From Candidatus Melainabacteria bacterium (GTDB taxonomy: Bacteria; Cyanobacteriota; Vampirovibrionia; Vampirovibrionales; Vampirovibrionaceae), in assembly GCA_902168245.1 (NCBI GenBank), contig CABHPA010000203.1:1-45874 (forward strand): a DNA stretch of 45,874 nucleotides, given 5' to 3'. Shown here piece by piece: positions 31,662 through 40,709 of the stretch (position 1 is its first letter; the number at the start of each line of letters is the position of its first letter). The notes below the pieces were generated by a model. That model had not been told where the DNA came from and ran no database searches. It saw only the letters and a list, made by a program, of their open reading frames with translations. Both the position numbers and the translations under genes were made by a program.

Positions 31662-31790
31662 ATATCATGCGGCGTCACGGCGCATAGATAGTTTACAAAC
31701 AAGCCTCCGGTAACAGGGCGACTTTTGGCTTTGCGAAAAGAAAAAAGGAGCGGGAGGAGAAAGCTGACCTCCTGCATGCGCAGGATATTT

Positions 31791-31819
31791 GGGGCCAATA
31801 CTGAAGGACGGCCCCTTTT
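31791..31819 (+). terminator. Terminator after fliD
   Basis: GGGGCC (31791-31796), a 13-nt loop, GGCCCC (31810-31815), then TTTT. Another hairpin, CCTGC/GCAGG, stands just before it at 31770-31783. Confidence 0.6.
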
Positions 31820-31892
31820 GTGACGAACCCATCCTTACATTCACAAAGCGCGCATTCCCACGACGCGTTCCGCACGACAGGAGGTCGCCCGA

Positions 31893-32630
31893 ATGTTCGG
31901 ATTCATAAGGCCCAACAACCCGGATTTGAAAGCCAAGCCCGCTGCCGCCCAGACTGACGCGATTCTGGTGTGCAAAGAGGACATTTACCGGGAAAACCGG
32001 GGCATGGAACCCATCCTGCTAGTGCGTAAGGGTTACGAGGTCAAACCGGAGGAACTGCCCCGGTTTATCCGAAACGGCGCTCGCCCCCAGCAGTTCCACT
32101 TTAAGCCTGGCGCAGGCCAGGAGGCCCAGCGGGTGCTGCCGGTTCCGGCCATTCCGCCCAGGGTTGCCAGCCAACTGCGCAAAGGCACCAGCGTCCCCAT
32201 TGCCCCTCCCGCAGAACCCGGCGGCAACCGCGCCTATACCTCCAGAAGCCGCCACAAGGCGCTGATTCTGGATCAGGATCCCAAAAGCATGAAACGGCTG
32301 ATTGACTGCCTGTTTATCTGCGGCCTGCAACTGGATCGCATTCACCCGGTGCGGGTTACGGAGCATTTGGGATGGGCCTTGAACAAGTACCGCCCGCAAA
32401 TTTTAGTGGTAGATTACCACCTGCAAGGCGGACAGAACGGCCTGGAGGCCATCACATCCCTGCGCAGGCTACCGGGCGTGGAAAAAGCGATTTTGACCCT
32501 GGCCCCCCACCCTATCCTCTCGGAAGCCGAAAATCGGTTTATTGAGGAGTTTTGCCGGGAAAAGGATATTAAAATACTAAGCAAGCCAGTCAGTCGCCAT
32601 AGCCTGAACCGGATCTTGCAGGATCCCTGA
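31893..32630 (+). CDS. Receiver-like (REC) domain protein with N-terminal extension
   Basis: 245 residues; CAGGAGG lies about 8 nt before ATG 31893. The C-terminal 125 residues look like a response-regulator receiver: acidic pair D127/D129 in LILDQDP, phospho-acceptor D174 in LVVDYHL, T202 in ILTLAP and the Lys in ILSKPVS. The N-terminal part (DAILVCKEDIYRENRG, ILLVRKGYEVKPEELPRFIRNGARPQQF) resembles the small module that often precedes HD-GYP or other signalling domains. A Pro-rich linker joins the two. There is no output domain, so it would act through partners. The HDOD gene follows 61 bp later and may be functionally linked. Confidence 0.8.
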   Translation: MFGFIRPNNPDLKAKPAAAQTDAILVCKEDIYRENRGMEPILLVRKGYEVKPEELPRFIRNGARPQQFHFKPGAGQEAQRVLPVPAIPPRVASQLRKGTSVPIAPPAEPGGNRAYTSRSRHKALILDQDPKSMKRLIDCLFICGLQLDRIHPVRVTEHLGWALNKYRPQILVVDYHLQGGQNGLEAITSLRRLPGVEKAILTLAPHPILSEAENRFIEEFCREKDIKILSKPVSRHSLNRILQDP

Positions 32631-32691
32631 AAAAATTTCCCCGCGCACCAATCCGTAAGGGGCCAATGCCCCAAAGAGCCTTTTGCCAACC

Positions 32692-33579
32692 ATGAACAAA
32701 TTCCCATCGGCAGCCCACGAAGTCATCCTGAAGCGCATTCGGGACATCCCTTCGCTGCCCGATGTGGTGAATAAAATCCTGGCCGTCATCAGCAAGCCCA
32801 ACACGCCCGCCTCCGAAATCGCCCGGCTGATTTCCTACGACCCCGGCCTGACCTCTAAAGTATTGCGCATGGTCAATTCCGCCGCATACGGTTTTCAGCG
32901 GCAAATCAGCTCCATTCAGCACGGCATTATGATTCTGGGATTCAACAACGTGCGCGGGCTGGTGTTGAGCGCCAGCATATTCAAGCTGTTTGAGGATCAC
33001 GCTTACCCCGGCGGGCTGAACCATACCCAGTTCTGGGAGCATTCCCTGGGGACGGCGGTGGCCGCCCGATTACTGGCAAAATCGCTTCGGGTGCCGGAAG
33101 CGGATGACGTGTTTAGCGCGGCCATGTTGCACGATATTGGCAAAGTGGTTCTGGACGTTTACTTTAAGGAAGAATACCAGGCCGTATTGCAAACAGCCCG
33201 CAAGGATGAAATGCTCACCCACGGCGCAAGGTTCTATCACCTGGAAGAAGCCGGGATGGGGGTCACGCACACCGGCATTGGCGGCTTTTTGGCCAGCAAG
33301 TGGAAACTGCCGGTCAATATTACCGAGGTCATCCAGTACCATCATCAGCCGCATGAGGCGGAGCATTGCCAGGGACTCGTTCATTTGGTGGCGCTGGCCA
33401 ACGAGTTGGCCGTGCTGCAATACGAAAAGCAGGGCATCTACCAGCGGGAGCATTTCACCCCGGCGCTGCTGGAGTATTTCAACCTGGAAGATGAGGATTT
33501 GCAACAGTTTCTGGAGTTGCTGAAAGAGGACATGCATTCCGCCCAGGAACTGCTCAATTCCATTTCCTCCCCCAAATAA
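32692..33579 (+). CDS. HDOD-domain signalling protein
   Basis: 295 residues. The HDOD features are clear: IRDIPSLPDVVNKILAVI, ISYDPGLTSKVLRMVNSAAYGF, ISSIQHGIMILGFNNVRGLVLSASI, FWEHSLGTAVAARLLA, and AAMLHDIGKVVLD. The HD pair of MLHDIGK and the HSLGTA histidine remain, so some metal-binding residues of the HD fold persist. HDOD proteins usually regulate signalling, motility or chemotaxis rather than hydrolyse nucleotides. TTG 32683 is an alternative start; neither start has a strong ribosome-binding site. It follows the receiver-like gene on the same strand. Confidence 0.9.
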   Translation: MNKFPSAAHEVILKRIRDIPSLPDVVNKILAVISKPNTPASEIARLISYDPGLTSKVLRMVNSAAYGFQRQISSIQHGIMILGFNNVRGLVLSASIFKLFEDHAYPGGLNHTQFWEHSLGTAVAARLLAKSLRVPEADDVFSAAMLHDIGKVVLDVYFKEEYQAVLQTARKDEMLTHGARFYHLEEAGMGVTHTGIGGFLASKWKLPVNITEVIQYHHQPHEAEHCQGLVHLVALANELAVLQYEKQGIYQREHFTPALLEYFNLEDEDLQQFLELLKEDMHSAQELLNSISSPK

Positions 33580-33697
33580 AACGGCCGGATGGCAGGCGCG
33601 CTTGCTATGCGGCTGCATTCCAGGCGGATTGTAAAGTTTTTCAACAGTTGATCGCCCCCAACTCAAGATTGGCTGATGCCAGTTCGATACACGGGGT

Positions 33698-34969
33698 ATG
33701 TCAAAGTATGCGAAACCTCTGTTTTTACTGGCCGCCCTGTTCTGGCTGAGCATCTGGAATCCCGGCTTCGCCGATTCCTACAGCGACGGCGTGGCCGCCT
33801 ACAAAAGCCAGAATTACGGCCGTGCCGCCCAATTGCTGCAAACCGCCTTAAAGCAGGGTCAACGCGACCCGAACGCTATATTCTACCTGGGCATGGCCTA
33901 CGCCCATTTGCAGCAGTACGAACCCGCACGGCAAGCCTTTGAGCTGGTCATTCAATCCGTGCCGCCCAGCGATGAACTGGCGGCCAAGGCGCGCAACAAC
34001 ATCAACTACATTACCCGGCAGCAAATCGCCACAGTCAGCAGCAGCGGCAAGGCCGCCCAAATCATGACCGCGTCCTTATCCAGAACCAGCAAGGACAATT
34101 ACCTGACTTACGTGATTCCGGGCGGCAAGGTGGTGCATTTTTCCTCGGCGCGCATGCCGTTGCGGGTGTATATTGCAGACGGGCTGAAAGTGCCGGGCTG
34201 GAGCAGCGGCATGAAGCAGTCGGTACTCTACGCCATGCGCGCCTGGTACAGCGCCACCCACGGCAAAGTTTCCTTTACCCAGACGTTTAACGAGGCCAAC
34301 GCCGATATCATCGTGAGATGGCGCAACAATTTTACCGATGGCATCCTGGGCATCAGCCCGCTGGAAACCATCGGGGACACCATTGTGCGCTCGGATGTGA
34401 ACCTGGCGGTCTATTACCCGGACAGCAATCAGCCCATCCCCATGGAAGACCTGAAGGCCATTGCCGTGCATGAAATGGGCCACGCCATCGGTTTGCGGGG
34501 GCACAGCCCGTTTCCGGACGACATTATGTTCTACTCCAAGACCCGCCAGCAGAATACGTTAAGCCAGCGGGACATCAACACCATCGGCATGCTCTACAAG
34601 CTGGATGCGGACGTAAAAAACAACGCCAGCATGAGCACCGCCCAAACCAAGAAATACTACGACCTGTATCAAATGGGCCTGAAAGCCCAAACCGGCAACC
34701 GCCCCGCCGAGGCCATCGGCTATTACCGCCAGGCTATCCAGCTCAACGGCGGCATGCCGGAAGCCAAGTTCAACCTGGGGGCGCTGTTAATCAACGAAGG
34801 CATCAAGCTGGTGCGCGCGCATAACCTCAACGACGCCAAGCGGAACTTTGAGGAGGCCACCCGCCTGTACACGGATATTTTACAAACGCCCCAGCCGCCC
34901 GCAGGCACTCAGGAGAACCTGCAAATCGCCCGCAATAACCTTTCCCTGGTTAATAGCGCCCTGCATTAG
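33698..34969 (+). CDS. Secreted TPR protein with metzincin-type protease domain
   Basis: 423 residues. Residues 1-25 are a signal peptide (hydrophobic LFLLAALFWLSIW, likely cleavage after GFA). TPR-like helices occupy about 27-110 (SDGVAAYKSQNYGRAAQLLQTALKQ and IFYLGMAYAHLQQYEPARQAFELV). A protease domain follows, with zinc motif VHEMGHAIGLRGHS (H258, E259, H262, H269) and Met-turn DIMFYS (M277), the layout of M10-type metzincins. Two further TPR-like units lie at about 325-420. Export to the periplasm or outside is expected. TPR flanking suggests delivery to a protein partner or complex. The start lacks a good ribosome-binding site. Confidence 0.88.
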   Translation: MSKYAKPLFLLAALFWLSIWNPGFADSYSDGVAAYKSQNYGRAAQLLQTALKQGQRDPNAIFYLGMAYAHLQQYEPARQAFELVIQSVPPSDELAAKARNNINYITRQQIATVSSSGKAAQIMTASLSRTSKDNYLTYVIPGGKVVHFSSARMPLRVYIADGLKVPGWSSGMKQSVLYAMRAWYSATHGKVSFTQTFNEANADIIVRWRNNFTDGILGISPLETIGDTIVRSDVNLAVYYPDSNQPIPMEDLKAIAVHEMGHAIGLRGHSPFPDDIMFYSKTRQQNTLSQRDINTIGMLYKLDADVKNNASMSTAQTKKYYDLYQMGLKAQTGNRPAEAIGYYRQAIQLNGGMPEAKFNLGALLINEGIKLVRAHNLNDAKRNFEEATRLYTDILQTPQPPAGTQENLQIARNNLSLVNSALH

Positions 34970-35143
34970 CTGGCAGCATAGTTTTAAAGGCGTGGTGCGG
35001 CAATACGCCGCATGAGGCGGTACGGAACGGGCTTTCAGAATGCCCCTGCCCGCTTGCCAGCAAGTACAAGCGCTTTATCTTTTGGGAATGATCAGCCGTT
35101 CTCCTCTGGACGGAGGGTCTTACAACCGGAATACATGCGTCAC

Positions 35144-35152
35144 TGATATAAT
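35144..35152 (+). promoter_or_regulatory. Extended -10 promoter of the sigma factor gene
   Basis: TGA-TATAAT (TATAAT at 35147-35152) has the TGn extension and lies 53 bp before ATG 35205. No -35 at 17 nt is convincing, as usual for extended -10 promoters. The rest of 34970-35143 contains a short GC-rich hairpin (TGCGGC/GCCGCA) without a T-run and no gene. Confidence 0.55.
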
Positions 35153-35204
35153 CTTCTTACATTAAAAACACATTTGTTTTAACAAAAGACCCTTCTGAGG
35201 ATCC

Positions 35205-36287
35205 ATGAGTATTCCGAACAAAAACAAACTTCATGGTCGGCAATCCGCTTCGCCGATGAGGAAAGGGACCGAAACATTGGATAAGAAGCCGCGCAAAAAG
35301 AGATCAGACGACGACTTGATTGGTTTGGAAGATGAAACTGAGCAGAGTTTTGATGACGCTCAGGATCGGGTGGATTTTTTTGAGGAAGAGGAAGAGGAAG
35401 AGGAAGAGGACACGCGCGCGGATTTTCAGGCCGAGCGGGGTTCCGCCGATGATTCGGTGAAGATTTACCTGCAACAAATCGGCAAAGTGAAACTTTTAAG
35501 CACCGAGGAAGAAATTGAACTGGCCAAGCGCATCGCAGAAGGCGACGAAGTGGCGAAAGCCCAGTTGGTAAAAGCCAACCTTCGCCTGGTGGTCAGCATC
35601 GCCAAAAAATACATTGGCCGTGGCCTGTCGTTTCTGGATTTAATTCAGGAAGGCAACCTGGGCTTGATTCGGGCCGCCGAAAAGTTTGATTACAAGCGCG
35701 GCTTCAAATTCTCCACCTATGCAACCTGGTGGATTCAACAATCCATTACCCGAGGCATTGCCGATAAATCCCGCACCATCCGCTTGCCGGTACACATGAT
35801 TGAAACCATTGGCCGCCTGAAAAAAGTAACCCGCGATATGACCCATGAGCTGGGCCGCACCCCCACCAAAGAAGAACTGGCGGGCAAAATGGGGATTTCG
35901 CTCTCCAAGCTGCGGCTGGTGCTGAAAGCCACACAATCGACCATCAGCCTGGAAACCCCGCTGCACACTAAAGATGAAACCTCAAAAATCGGCGACTTTC
36001 TGGTGGATGAAAGCACGGAATCTCCCGATAGCCGTGTGTCTCAGGAAAATTTGACCGAAGAGCTGGAAAAAATTCTGGACAGCCTGCGCCCCCGTGAGCG
36101 CGATGTGCTGAAACTTCGCTTTGGGTTAAACGACGGCAACAAGCGCACCCTGGAAGAGATTGGCCAATTATTCGGCGTGTCCCGCGAACGGGTTCGCCAG
36201 ATTGAAACCCGCGCCCTGAACAAGCTCCGTAAAATGTGCCGTAACAACCGCAATATCAAAAGCCTTAAAAACTACCTGAATTCATAA
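35205..36287 (+). CDS. rpoD: RNA polymerase primary sigma factor (RpoD/SigA family)
   Basis: 360 residues. Region 1.2 begins [27 protein letters not shown]. Region 2 contains [75 protein letters not shown], essentially the primary-sigma consensus. Region 3 ([17 protein letters not shown]) and region 4.2 with [28 protein letters not shown] follow. The first 85 residues are basic, then strongly acidic, with nine consecutive glutamates at 60-68. The length fits a group 1 or closely related group 2 factor. GAGGA precedes the ATG by 3-5 nt, a short spacing. An extended -10 promoter lies upstream. Confidence 0.95.
   Translation: MSIPNKNKLHGRQSASPMRKGTETLDKKPRKKRSDDDLIGLEDETEQSFDDAQDRVDFFEEEEEEEEEDTRADFQAERGSADDSVKIYLQQIGKVKLLSTEEEIELAKRIAEGDEVAKAQLVKANLRLVVSIAKKYIGRGLSFLDLIQEGNLGLIRAAEKFDYKRGFKFSTYATWWIQQSITRGIADKSRTIRLPVHMIETIGRLKKVTRDMTHELGRTPTKEELAGKMGISLSKLRLVLKATQSTISLETPLHTKDETSKIGDFLVDESTESPDSRVSQENLTEELEKILDSLRPRERDVLKLRFGLNDGNKRTLEEIGQLFGVSRERVRQIETRALNKLRKMCRNNRNIKSLKNYLNS
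35382..35408 (+). repeat. GAGGAA microsatellite inside rpoD
   Basis: Four full copies of GAGGAA plus GAG (27 bp) encode the nine-glutamate run. Slippage by whole hexamers or triplets would change the length of the acidic stretch without breaking the frame. Confidence 0.85.
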
Positions 36288-36387
36288 TCGTTCATTCCGA
36301 ACAAAGGCAATGGAATGGATACTGGCGCATCCGCCCAGTACTGCCAGACAGCCTTGATTTCAGGCAGGCATCGCCTAATTCATCTCA

Positions 36388-37131
36388 TCATATCACCCCG
36401 GCAAACGGTGATACGTCAAGCCCCAGGCTCTGCAAAGCCTTGAGAATGCCGTTATCCTGCCTGCCGTTCACAGCGCCATCTCCCTTGTAGGCCGCCTTGT
36501 AATCGGAATAAATTTTCTTGAAATCGGCGGTGGCTTCCGCAGCGGTTTCCGGGCGTCCATCGGCCCGTTTGGCAATCCGGTTCCCAACCGCCGTAGACAA
36601 GCTCTCCTCTAGTAAAGAGTCCCCGTTCCCGTCGGTTGAGGCATGCACCAGTTCATGCGCGATGGTAGCGGTTAAATTATAGCTATCCAAGCCTTTGGCG
36701 TTAATATCGACCACGATTTTTTTGGCTTTGGAATCCGTGGTCGCGGCAGCTTTTTCGCCGGTGGAGCCAATCTCAATCTTATATCCCTTTTGCTCGGCTA
36801 GTTGTATTAATTTTTGCCCCTCAGGATCCGTCGTAATCTGGGACAACGCATTACTCACTTTAGCGGTCCCGCCCTGGGCATCTTTGGTAATGGGCAATGT
36901 CTCGGGGGCAGGGCCGGATGTAGCCAGAATTGGGCCAGGCGAAGCGTTGGCATAAGATTGCAGCACCGCCGTCAAATCTGCCAAGGCGTTCAAAAGCAAT
37001 GAAGTGCTGCCGCCAGTTCCGGAGCCACCAGATGCAGAGGAAGTAGCCGTCTGAGATGTCGCCGGACTACCAAGCGCTGCTTTTTGCAAAGCAGAGGCCG
37101 TCACGGATCTGGAAATTCCTGATATTGCCAT
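36388..37131 (-). CDS. HELVH-motif protein, possible secreted metalloprotease, 247 residues
   Basis: ATG 37131 has AGGAG 11 nt upstream; a longer frame to 37170 is less likely. The N-terminal 85 residues are Ser/Ala/Thr/Gly-rich (MAISGISRSVTASALQKA, SSASGGSGTGGS), with an amphipathic helix (LLLNALADLTAVLQSYA). From about 95 on there is a folded domain: QKLIQLAEQKGYKIEIGSTGE, KKIVVDINAKGLDSYNLTATIAHELVHAS (H159, E160, H163), and E175/E176 as third-ligand candidates. The strand before an HELxHA helix is also seen in small effector-type metalloproteases such as the M91 group, a resemblance by pattern only. There is no classical signal peptide. The gene converges on rpoD. Confidence 0.75.
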   Translation of the reverse strand: MAISGISRSVTASALQKAALGSPATSQTATSSASGGSGTGGSTSLLLNALADLTAVLQSYANASPGPILATSGPAPETLPITKDAQGGTAKVSNALSQITTDPEGQKLIQLAEQKGYKIEIGSTGEKAAATTDSKAKKIVVDINAKGLDSYNLTATIAHELVHASTDGNGDSLLEESLSTAVGNRIAKRADGRPETAAEATADFKKIYSDYKAAYKGDGAVNGRQDNGILKALQSLGLDVSPFAGVI

Positions 37132-37645
37132 ACGCTCTATCTCTCCTGCATGATGAGTGTCCCCGGGCATACGCCATCACAGGCAAAATCCGCTCAGGGG
37201 GTTCGTTATTTGCGCTTCTTCTCTTCTGGAACTACTCGTTACTACTCTCTCGTAGCACTCATAAAAATAAAAACAACCAAAAGGGCTGAAATTGCTCCGG
37301 TTTTATTCGTTTTTCTTAAAAGCTGGCAGAACAGGCGCTAGGCGCTGGCGAATCAGGTTACGCAACATTGCGTAGAACTTACCCAAGCCGTTTTTTTTAC
37401 AGCGGATAAACCAGATACAAAACACTTTTATGGATTGAAAATATCCATCGTAGCCATCCTGACCAACAGACCCGCCAATCCCATCCCCCCTGAAGGTTGA
37501 ACGGATTTTCAACAAGCGGGCCACGCAGAACCAACCGGATGAGAACTGTCAACGATTGTTTAACGCACTCCCAAAAATCATTCTGGAAGAAGCGCCATTG
37601 GCCATCCACCCCAAAAGCCAAGGAAACCCTATAAAAACGCTAGCC
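37132..37645. other. Intergenic region with an inverted repeat and no convincing gene
   Basis: This 514-bp gap is AT-rich near 37260-37320. A short perfect inverted repeat, TACGCAA-CA-TTGCGTA, lies at about 37359-37374. A leftward frame (37303-37524, 73 codons) reads GLGKFYAMLRNLIRQRLAPVLPAF but lacks a ribosome-binding site, so it may be a decayed gene remnant. I see no terminator. Confidence 0.4.
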
Positions 37646-39727
37646 TTACACCGGCTGGACAATAATACCCAACAACTTGCCGTTCACAATTTCCAGTTCG
37701 CGAATGGCTTGCTGGATATGATCCAGCGACGACACCCCCGGATACGCCACCAGCATAACCCCGTCCAGAATCCGGCTGACCGCCACCGCATCGTAAGATT
37801 GCGTGATGGCGGGCAAGCTGTAAAACACAAACCGATAATTGGGAGAAAGCTCGTTTTCCAGCTCGCTAAGGCTGCGCTGGGTAAAGGCCACGCTGGCGTC
37901 CGCCACCGGATCCCCGGCGGGAATCAGGCTACCATACACGGTTTTTCCCAACGGGTAAATAATATCCACCAGTTCCGTATCGCCGCTGCCGCCCAAGTAA
38001 TCGCTCAACCCCGGCCCTTCCTGAATACCCACGGAAATCGGAAGCTTTAATGAGCCAATCAGACCAGTGACGGACGCCTTGGAAAAATCCAGATCAATCA
38101 GGGAAACCTTGTTACCCAGTTCCGTAAAATACAGGCTAAGCGCCACCGTGGGAATTCCCCGATCGGGAAACACCCCAACCGGCAGCAACCCTATCCGCCG
38201 CACGTTCTCCTGCTGGGAAAGCTGCTCCAGATGCAGAATCAGCCGCTTGTAAGCCTCCGGAATCGTGAAGCTGCCCCGCTCCATCATCGCGGCAAACGCC
38301 TTGCGAGGTGGCAATTTATCCAATTGAAATACCGGCTGGGAAACCAGCCCTTTCAACTGGAACGGCCAGCGGAAGGTGCGATCCAGACTGGCCTTTACGA
38401 ATACCGACACCCCAGCCAGGCACAATCCCAGCAAGGCTGCGGCCAGCATGTTGCGCGGTACGCTGGGGCGAATGGGCGCTGTCGGCAAACCGGGATTTTT
38501 CAGCACTTCCACCTTGGTGAAGCTTTTAGACGCCTCGCGCATTAAAGTCGCGTCATCCAGCCGTTTTTGGAGAATACGCACTTTTTCCTGGGCCATGTCG
38601 AACCGATTTTTCAGAGAAGCATATTCAATCGCCTGCCTGGGGATGCCGCTTAATTGGGCCATCACCTCCTGGCGGGCTATCCGCATGGCCTGCGCCTTGG
38701 CTCGCAGGGAATCCACCCGGATGCGGTTTTTCACAATGCCTTCAGCCAGTGAAAAGTCCAGCGGGCTGCCGGTGGTAATCGATTCCATGCCGATGGGAGT
38801 CTTCTGGCGAAAGGCTTTACCAAATGTCTCCAGGCGCTTTTCCAGCAGGGCTTTTAGCCGATCCAGCTCCTGATTCAACACCATCATTTTGGGGTGAACT
38901 TCCGTCACCTTGGAGGCCCACTCCGCCTTTTCGGCCTCCAGGGCAATCATGCGCCTGCGCAGTTCATTGGATTCCGGATCATGCTCCAGGCGGGACAACA
39001 GGTTCACAAACTCGGCAGAGGCGGGCAGCATTTTCTGGGCGGTGGAAATTTCCCCCAGCGCAGCCTGAATATCGGACTGGATCATGCGGCCCTGCTCATC
39101 CAGCCCGTTTGACAGCTGGAGCATCTGGTTCACCTGCGTGTCCAGGTTATAAGTCTGGTTCCGGGCTTCAAAGTCCCGAATTTGCACGGAAAGATCATCC
39201 AGTTCCCCCTGGGCGGAAGCCAGTTGTGTTTCCAGAAAATCCCGCTCCCGGCTGGATTTATCGGAATTGATGGTTTCCAACGTATCCCGGTAGGCGCGCA
39301 GATACTCTTGCATCATGGTTTGCAATTCCTTCGGCTGAACCGAGGCGTTCAGATCCAGTGTGATGACGCTGGAATAATCCTTGCGGGTAATATTCAAACT
39401 TTTTTCCAGTATGGCTTCCGATACCGGGAAGCGTTTTCCCAGACGCTTTTGGATATAATCCGCCGCCTTTTTGGCCACCCGATCCGAGCTTAAAATTTCA
39501 ACCTGATTGTTCATCAGCACGTAATCGGCATTCGCGGAAACGGCAGGCGCTTCGCCCGTAATGGAGGATGGTTTGGGTTCCACGTAAATTTCGGCGCGAA
39601 CCCCGTAAACCGGCGTTTGCAGCTTGGAGCCAACAAAAGCCGCTCCCAGCACCAGCACAAATACGCTGGCCGCAAGCCAGGCATGGTGGCGGAAAATATC
39701 CTGGTATTTTACTTTCGCCTGAACCAT
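37646..39727 (-). CDS. Wzz/GumC-type polysaccharide co-polymerase with degenerate BY-kinase-like domain
   Basis: About 693 residues from ATG 39727 (GGGA 5 nt upstream; the frame is open to 39844). The N-terminal Wzz domain starts KYQDIFRHHAWLAASVFVLVLGAAFVG (first membrane helix), followed by a long periplasmic coiled-coil region, a GNVR-like IEYASLKNRFDMAQEKV, then a Pro-containing second helix (GLPTAPIRPSVPRNMLAAALLGLCLAGVSVFV). The C-terminal domain has the BY-kinase fold order, but Walker A reads FPDRGIPTVALSL without the P-loop lysine, Walker B reads FVFYSLPA without Asp, and the C-terminal Tyr cluster is missing; VSLIDLDF (Walker A') survives. It probably controls chain length or export without kinase activity. 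Confidence 0.9.
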   Translation of the reverse strand: MVQAKVKYQDIFRHHAWLAASVFVLVLGAAFVGSKLQTPVYGVRAEIYVEPKPSSITGEAPAVSANADYVLMNNQVEILSSDRVAKKAADYIQKRLGKRFPVSEAILEKSLNITRKDYSSVITLDLNASVQPKELQTMMQEYLRAYRDTLETINSDKSSRERDFLETQLASAQGELDDLSVQIRDFEARNQTYNLDTQVNQMLQLSNGLDEQGRMIQSDIQAALGEISTAQKMLPASAEFVNLLSRLEHDPESNELRRRMIALEAEKAEWASKVTEVHPKMMVLNQELDRLKALLEKRLETFGKAFRQKTPIGMESITTGSPLDFSLAEGIVKNRIRVDSLRAKAQAMRIARQEVMAQLSGIPRQAIEYASLKNRFDMAQEKVRILQKRLDDATLMREASKSFTKVEVLKNPGLPTAPIRPSVPRNMLAAALLGLCLAGVSVFVKASLDRTFRWPFQLKGLVSQPVFQLDKLPPRKAFAAMMERGSFTIPEAYKRLILHLEQLSQQENVRRIGLLPVGVFPDRGIPTVALSLYFTELGNKVSLIDLDFSKASVTGLIGSLKLPISVGIQEGPGLSDYLGGSGDTELVDIIYPLGKTVYGSLIPAGDPVADASVAFTQRSLSELENELSPNYRFVFYSLPAITQSYDAVAVSRILDGVMLVAYPGVSSLDHIQQAIRELEIVNGKLLGIIVQPV

Positions 39728-39947
39728 CACAGTCCCATTCCGGTTTTCGGGCATGGCGAAACGCCAGCCGACAATACCTTGCATTTCCCGCGCGCACGGG
39801 GGAAACAGATCCTTCAACCCAAGTTTAACAGGCGAATTCACCATCCCACATCACCGCATCGAATGAGAAAGCCTCACATCTCTCCGTCACCCGAACGAAG
39901 ACCCGACGCATTGCCCCCAAAAGCTCAATCCAGCGGAATCGGCGTTA

Positions 39948-40703
39948 CTATTTTCGCTTGATAAATTCCGCAATCGCGGTCATCCCGGTGGAAGGACTCC
40001 CTGCCAGCCCACCCAGCACAATCGGCGCTACATGGTAGCAAACCCGGCTCAGCTCAAAATCCAACGCCGCCATCTGGTTCTGCAATTCAGCCACCGTAAA
40101 CTGGCATCGCTGAACTTTCAGGTAACTATCCGGCCCGGTGAGGTGGGGAAACAGCCCGAACAGCCTGAATAACGCCGGATGCTGGAAAACCCACCGCTCT
40201 ACCCGCCGCAGCCAGCTTTCGCGGTTCGGGAAAGACAGAATCAGGAAACCGCCCGGTTTTAACAGTTGCCCAAAGCGCGCCAGAAGCGCCGGGTAATCCG
40301 CCACATATTCAATCACCCCCAAGCTGACAATGCCATCGTATAAACGATCCGCATAGTCGCCCTCAAAATGCTCATTGACCCGCACCAGTCGCACCTTGTC
40401 TTTTCTCAGAACCGTTTGCAGGTTTTTGGAGGCTTCGGCCAGCATGTTCTCGGAAATATCCACGCCGGTTACATGAAAGCCCGCTTCGGCCAACACTTTT
40501 AAAAGCACCCCGCTGCCGCAACCGTAATCCAGCAACACCTGCCCCGGATGATACCGGCTCAGCCATTGCCATACAATCGCCAAACGCTTTTTAAAATGTC
40601 GGCTGTTCCGGTACTTGGAAGTCCAGCAAGCCGCCTCGCAGTCAAAATAACCCACCGTCAGCGGTTGGGTTGGCTCTTGCTCAATTGGCTCTGTTTCCGA
40701 CAT
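39948..40703 (-). CDS. SAM-dependent class I methyltransferase
   Basis: 251 residues from ATG 40703 (GTG 40709 is an alternative). Motif I is VLLDYGCGSGVLLKVLAEAGFHVTGVDIS, with the acidic residue of motif II in GVDIS. YDGIVSLGVIEYVADYPALLARFGQLLKPGGFLILSFPNRESW carries the later motifs of UbiE/Methyltransf_11-type enzymes. The C-terminal part is variable. The acceptor is not identifiable; the position beside the polysaccharide genes suggests a sugar or lipid-linked intermediate. A -10-like TATAGAAT lies 6-8 nt before the ATG, and no Shine-Dalgarno site is seen. It heads a leftward pair with the Wzz-type gene. Confidence 0.9.
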   Translation of the reverse strand: MSETEPIEQEPTQPLTVGYFDCEAACWTSKYRNSRHFKKRLAIVWQWLSRYHPGQVLLDYGCGSGVLLKVLAEAGFHVTGVDISENMLAEASKNLQTVLRKDKVRLVRVNEHFEGDYADRLYDGIVSLGVIEYVADYPALLARFGQLLKPGGFLILSFPNRESWLRRVERWVFQHPALFRLFGLFPHLTGPDSYLKVQRCQFTVAELQNQMAALDFELSRVCYHVAPIVLGGLAGSPSTGMTAIAEFIKRK

Positions 40704-40709
40704 GTCCAC

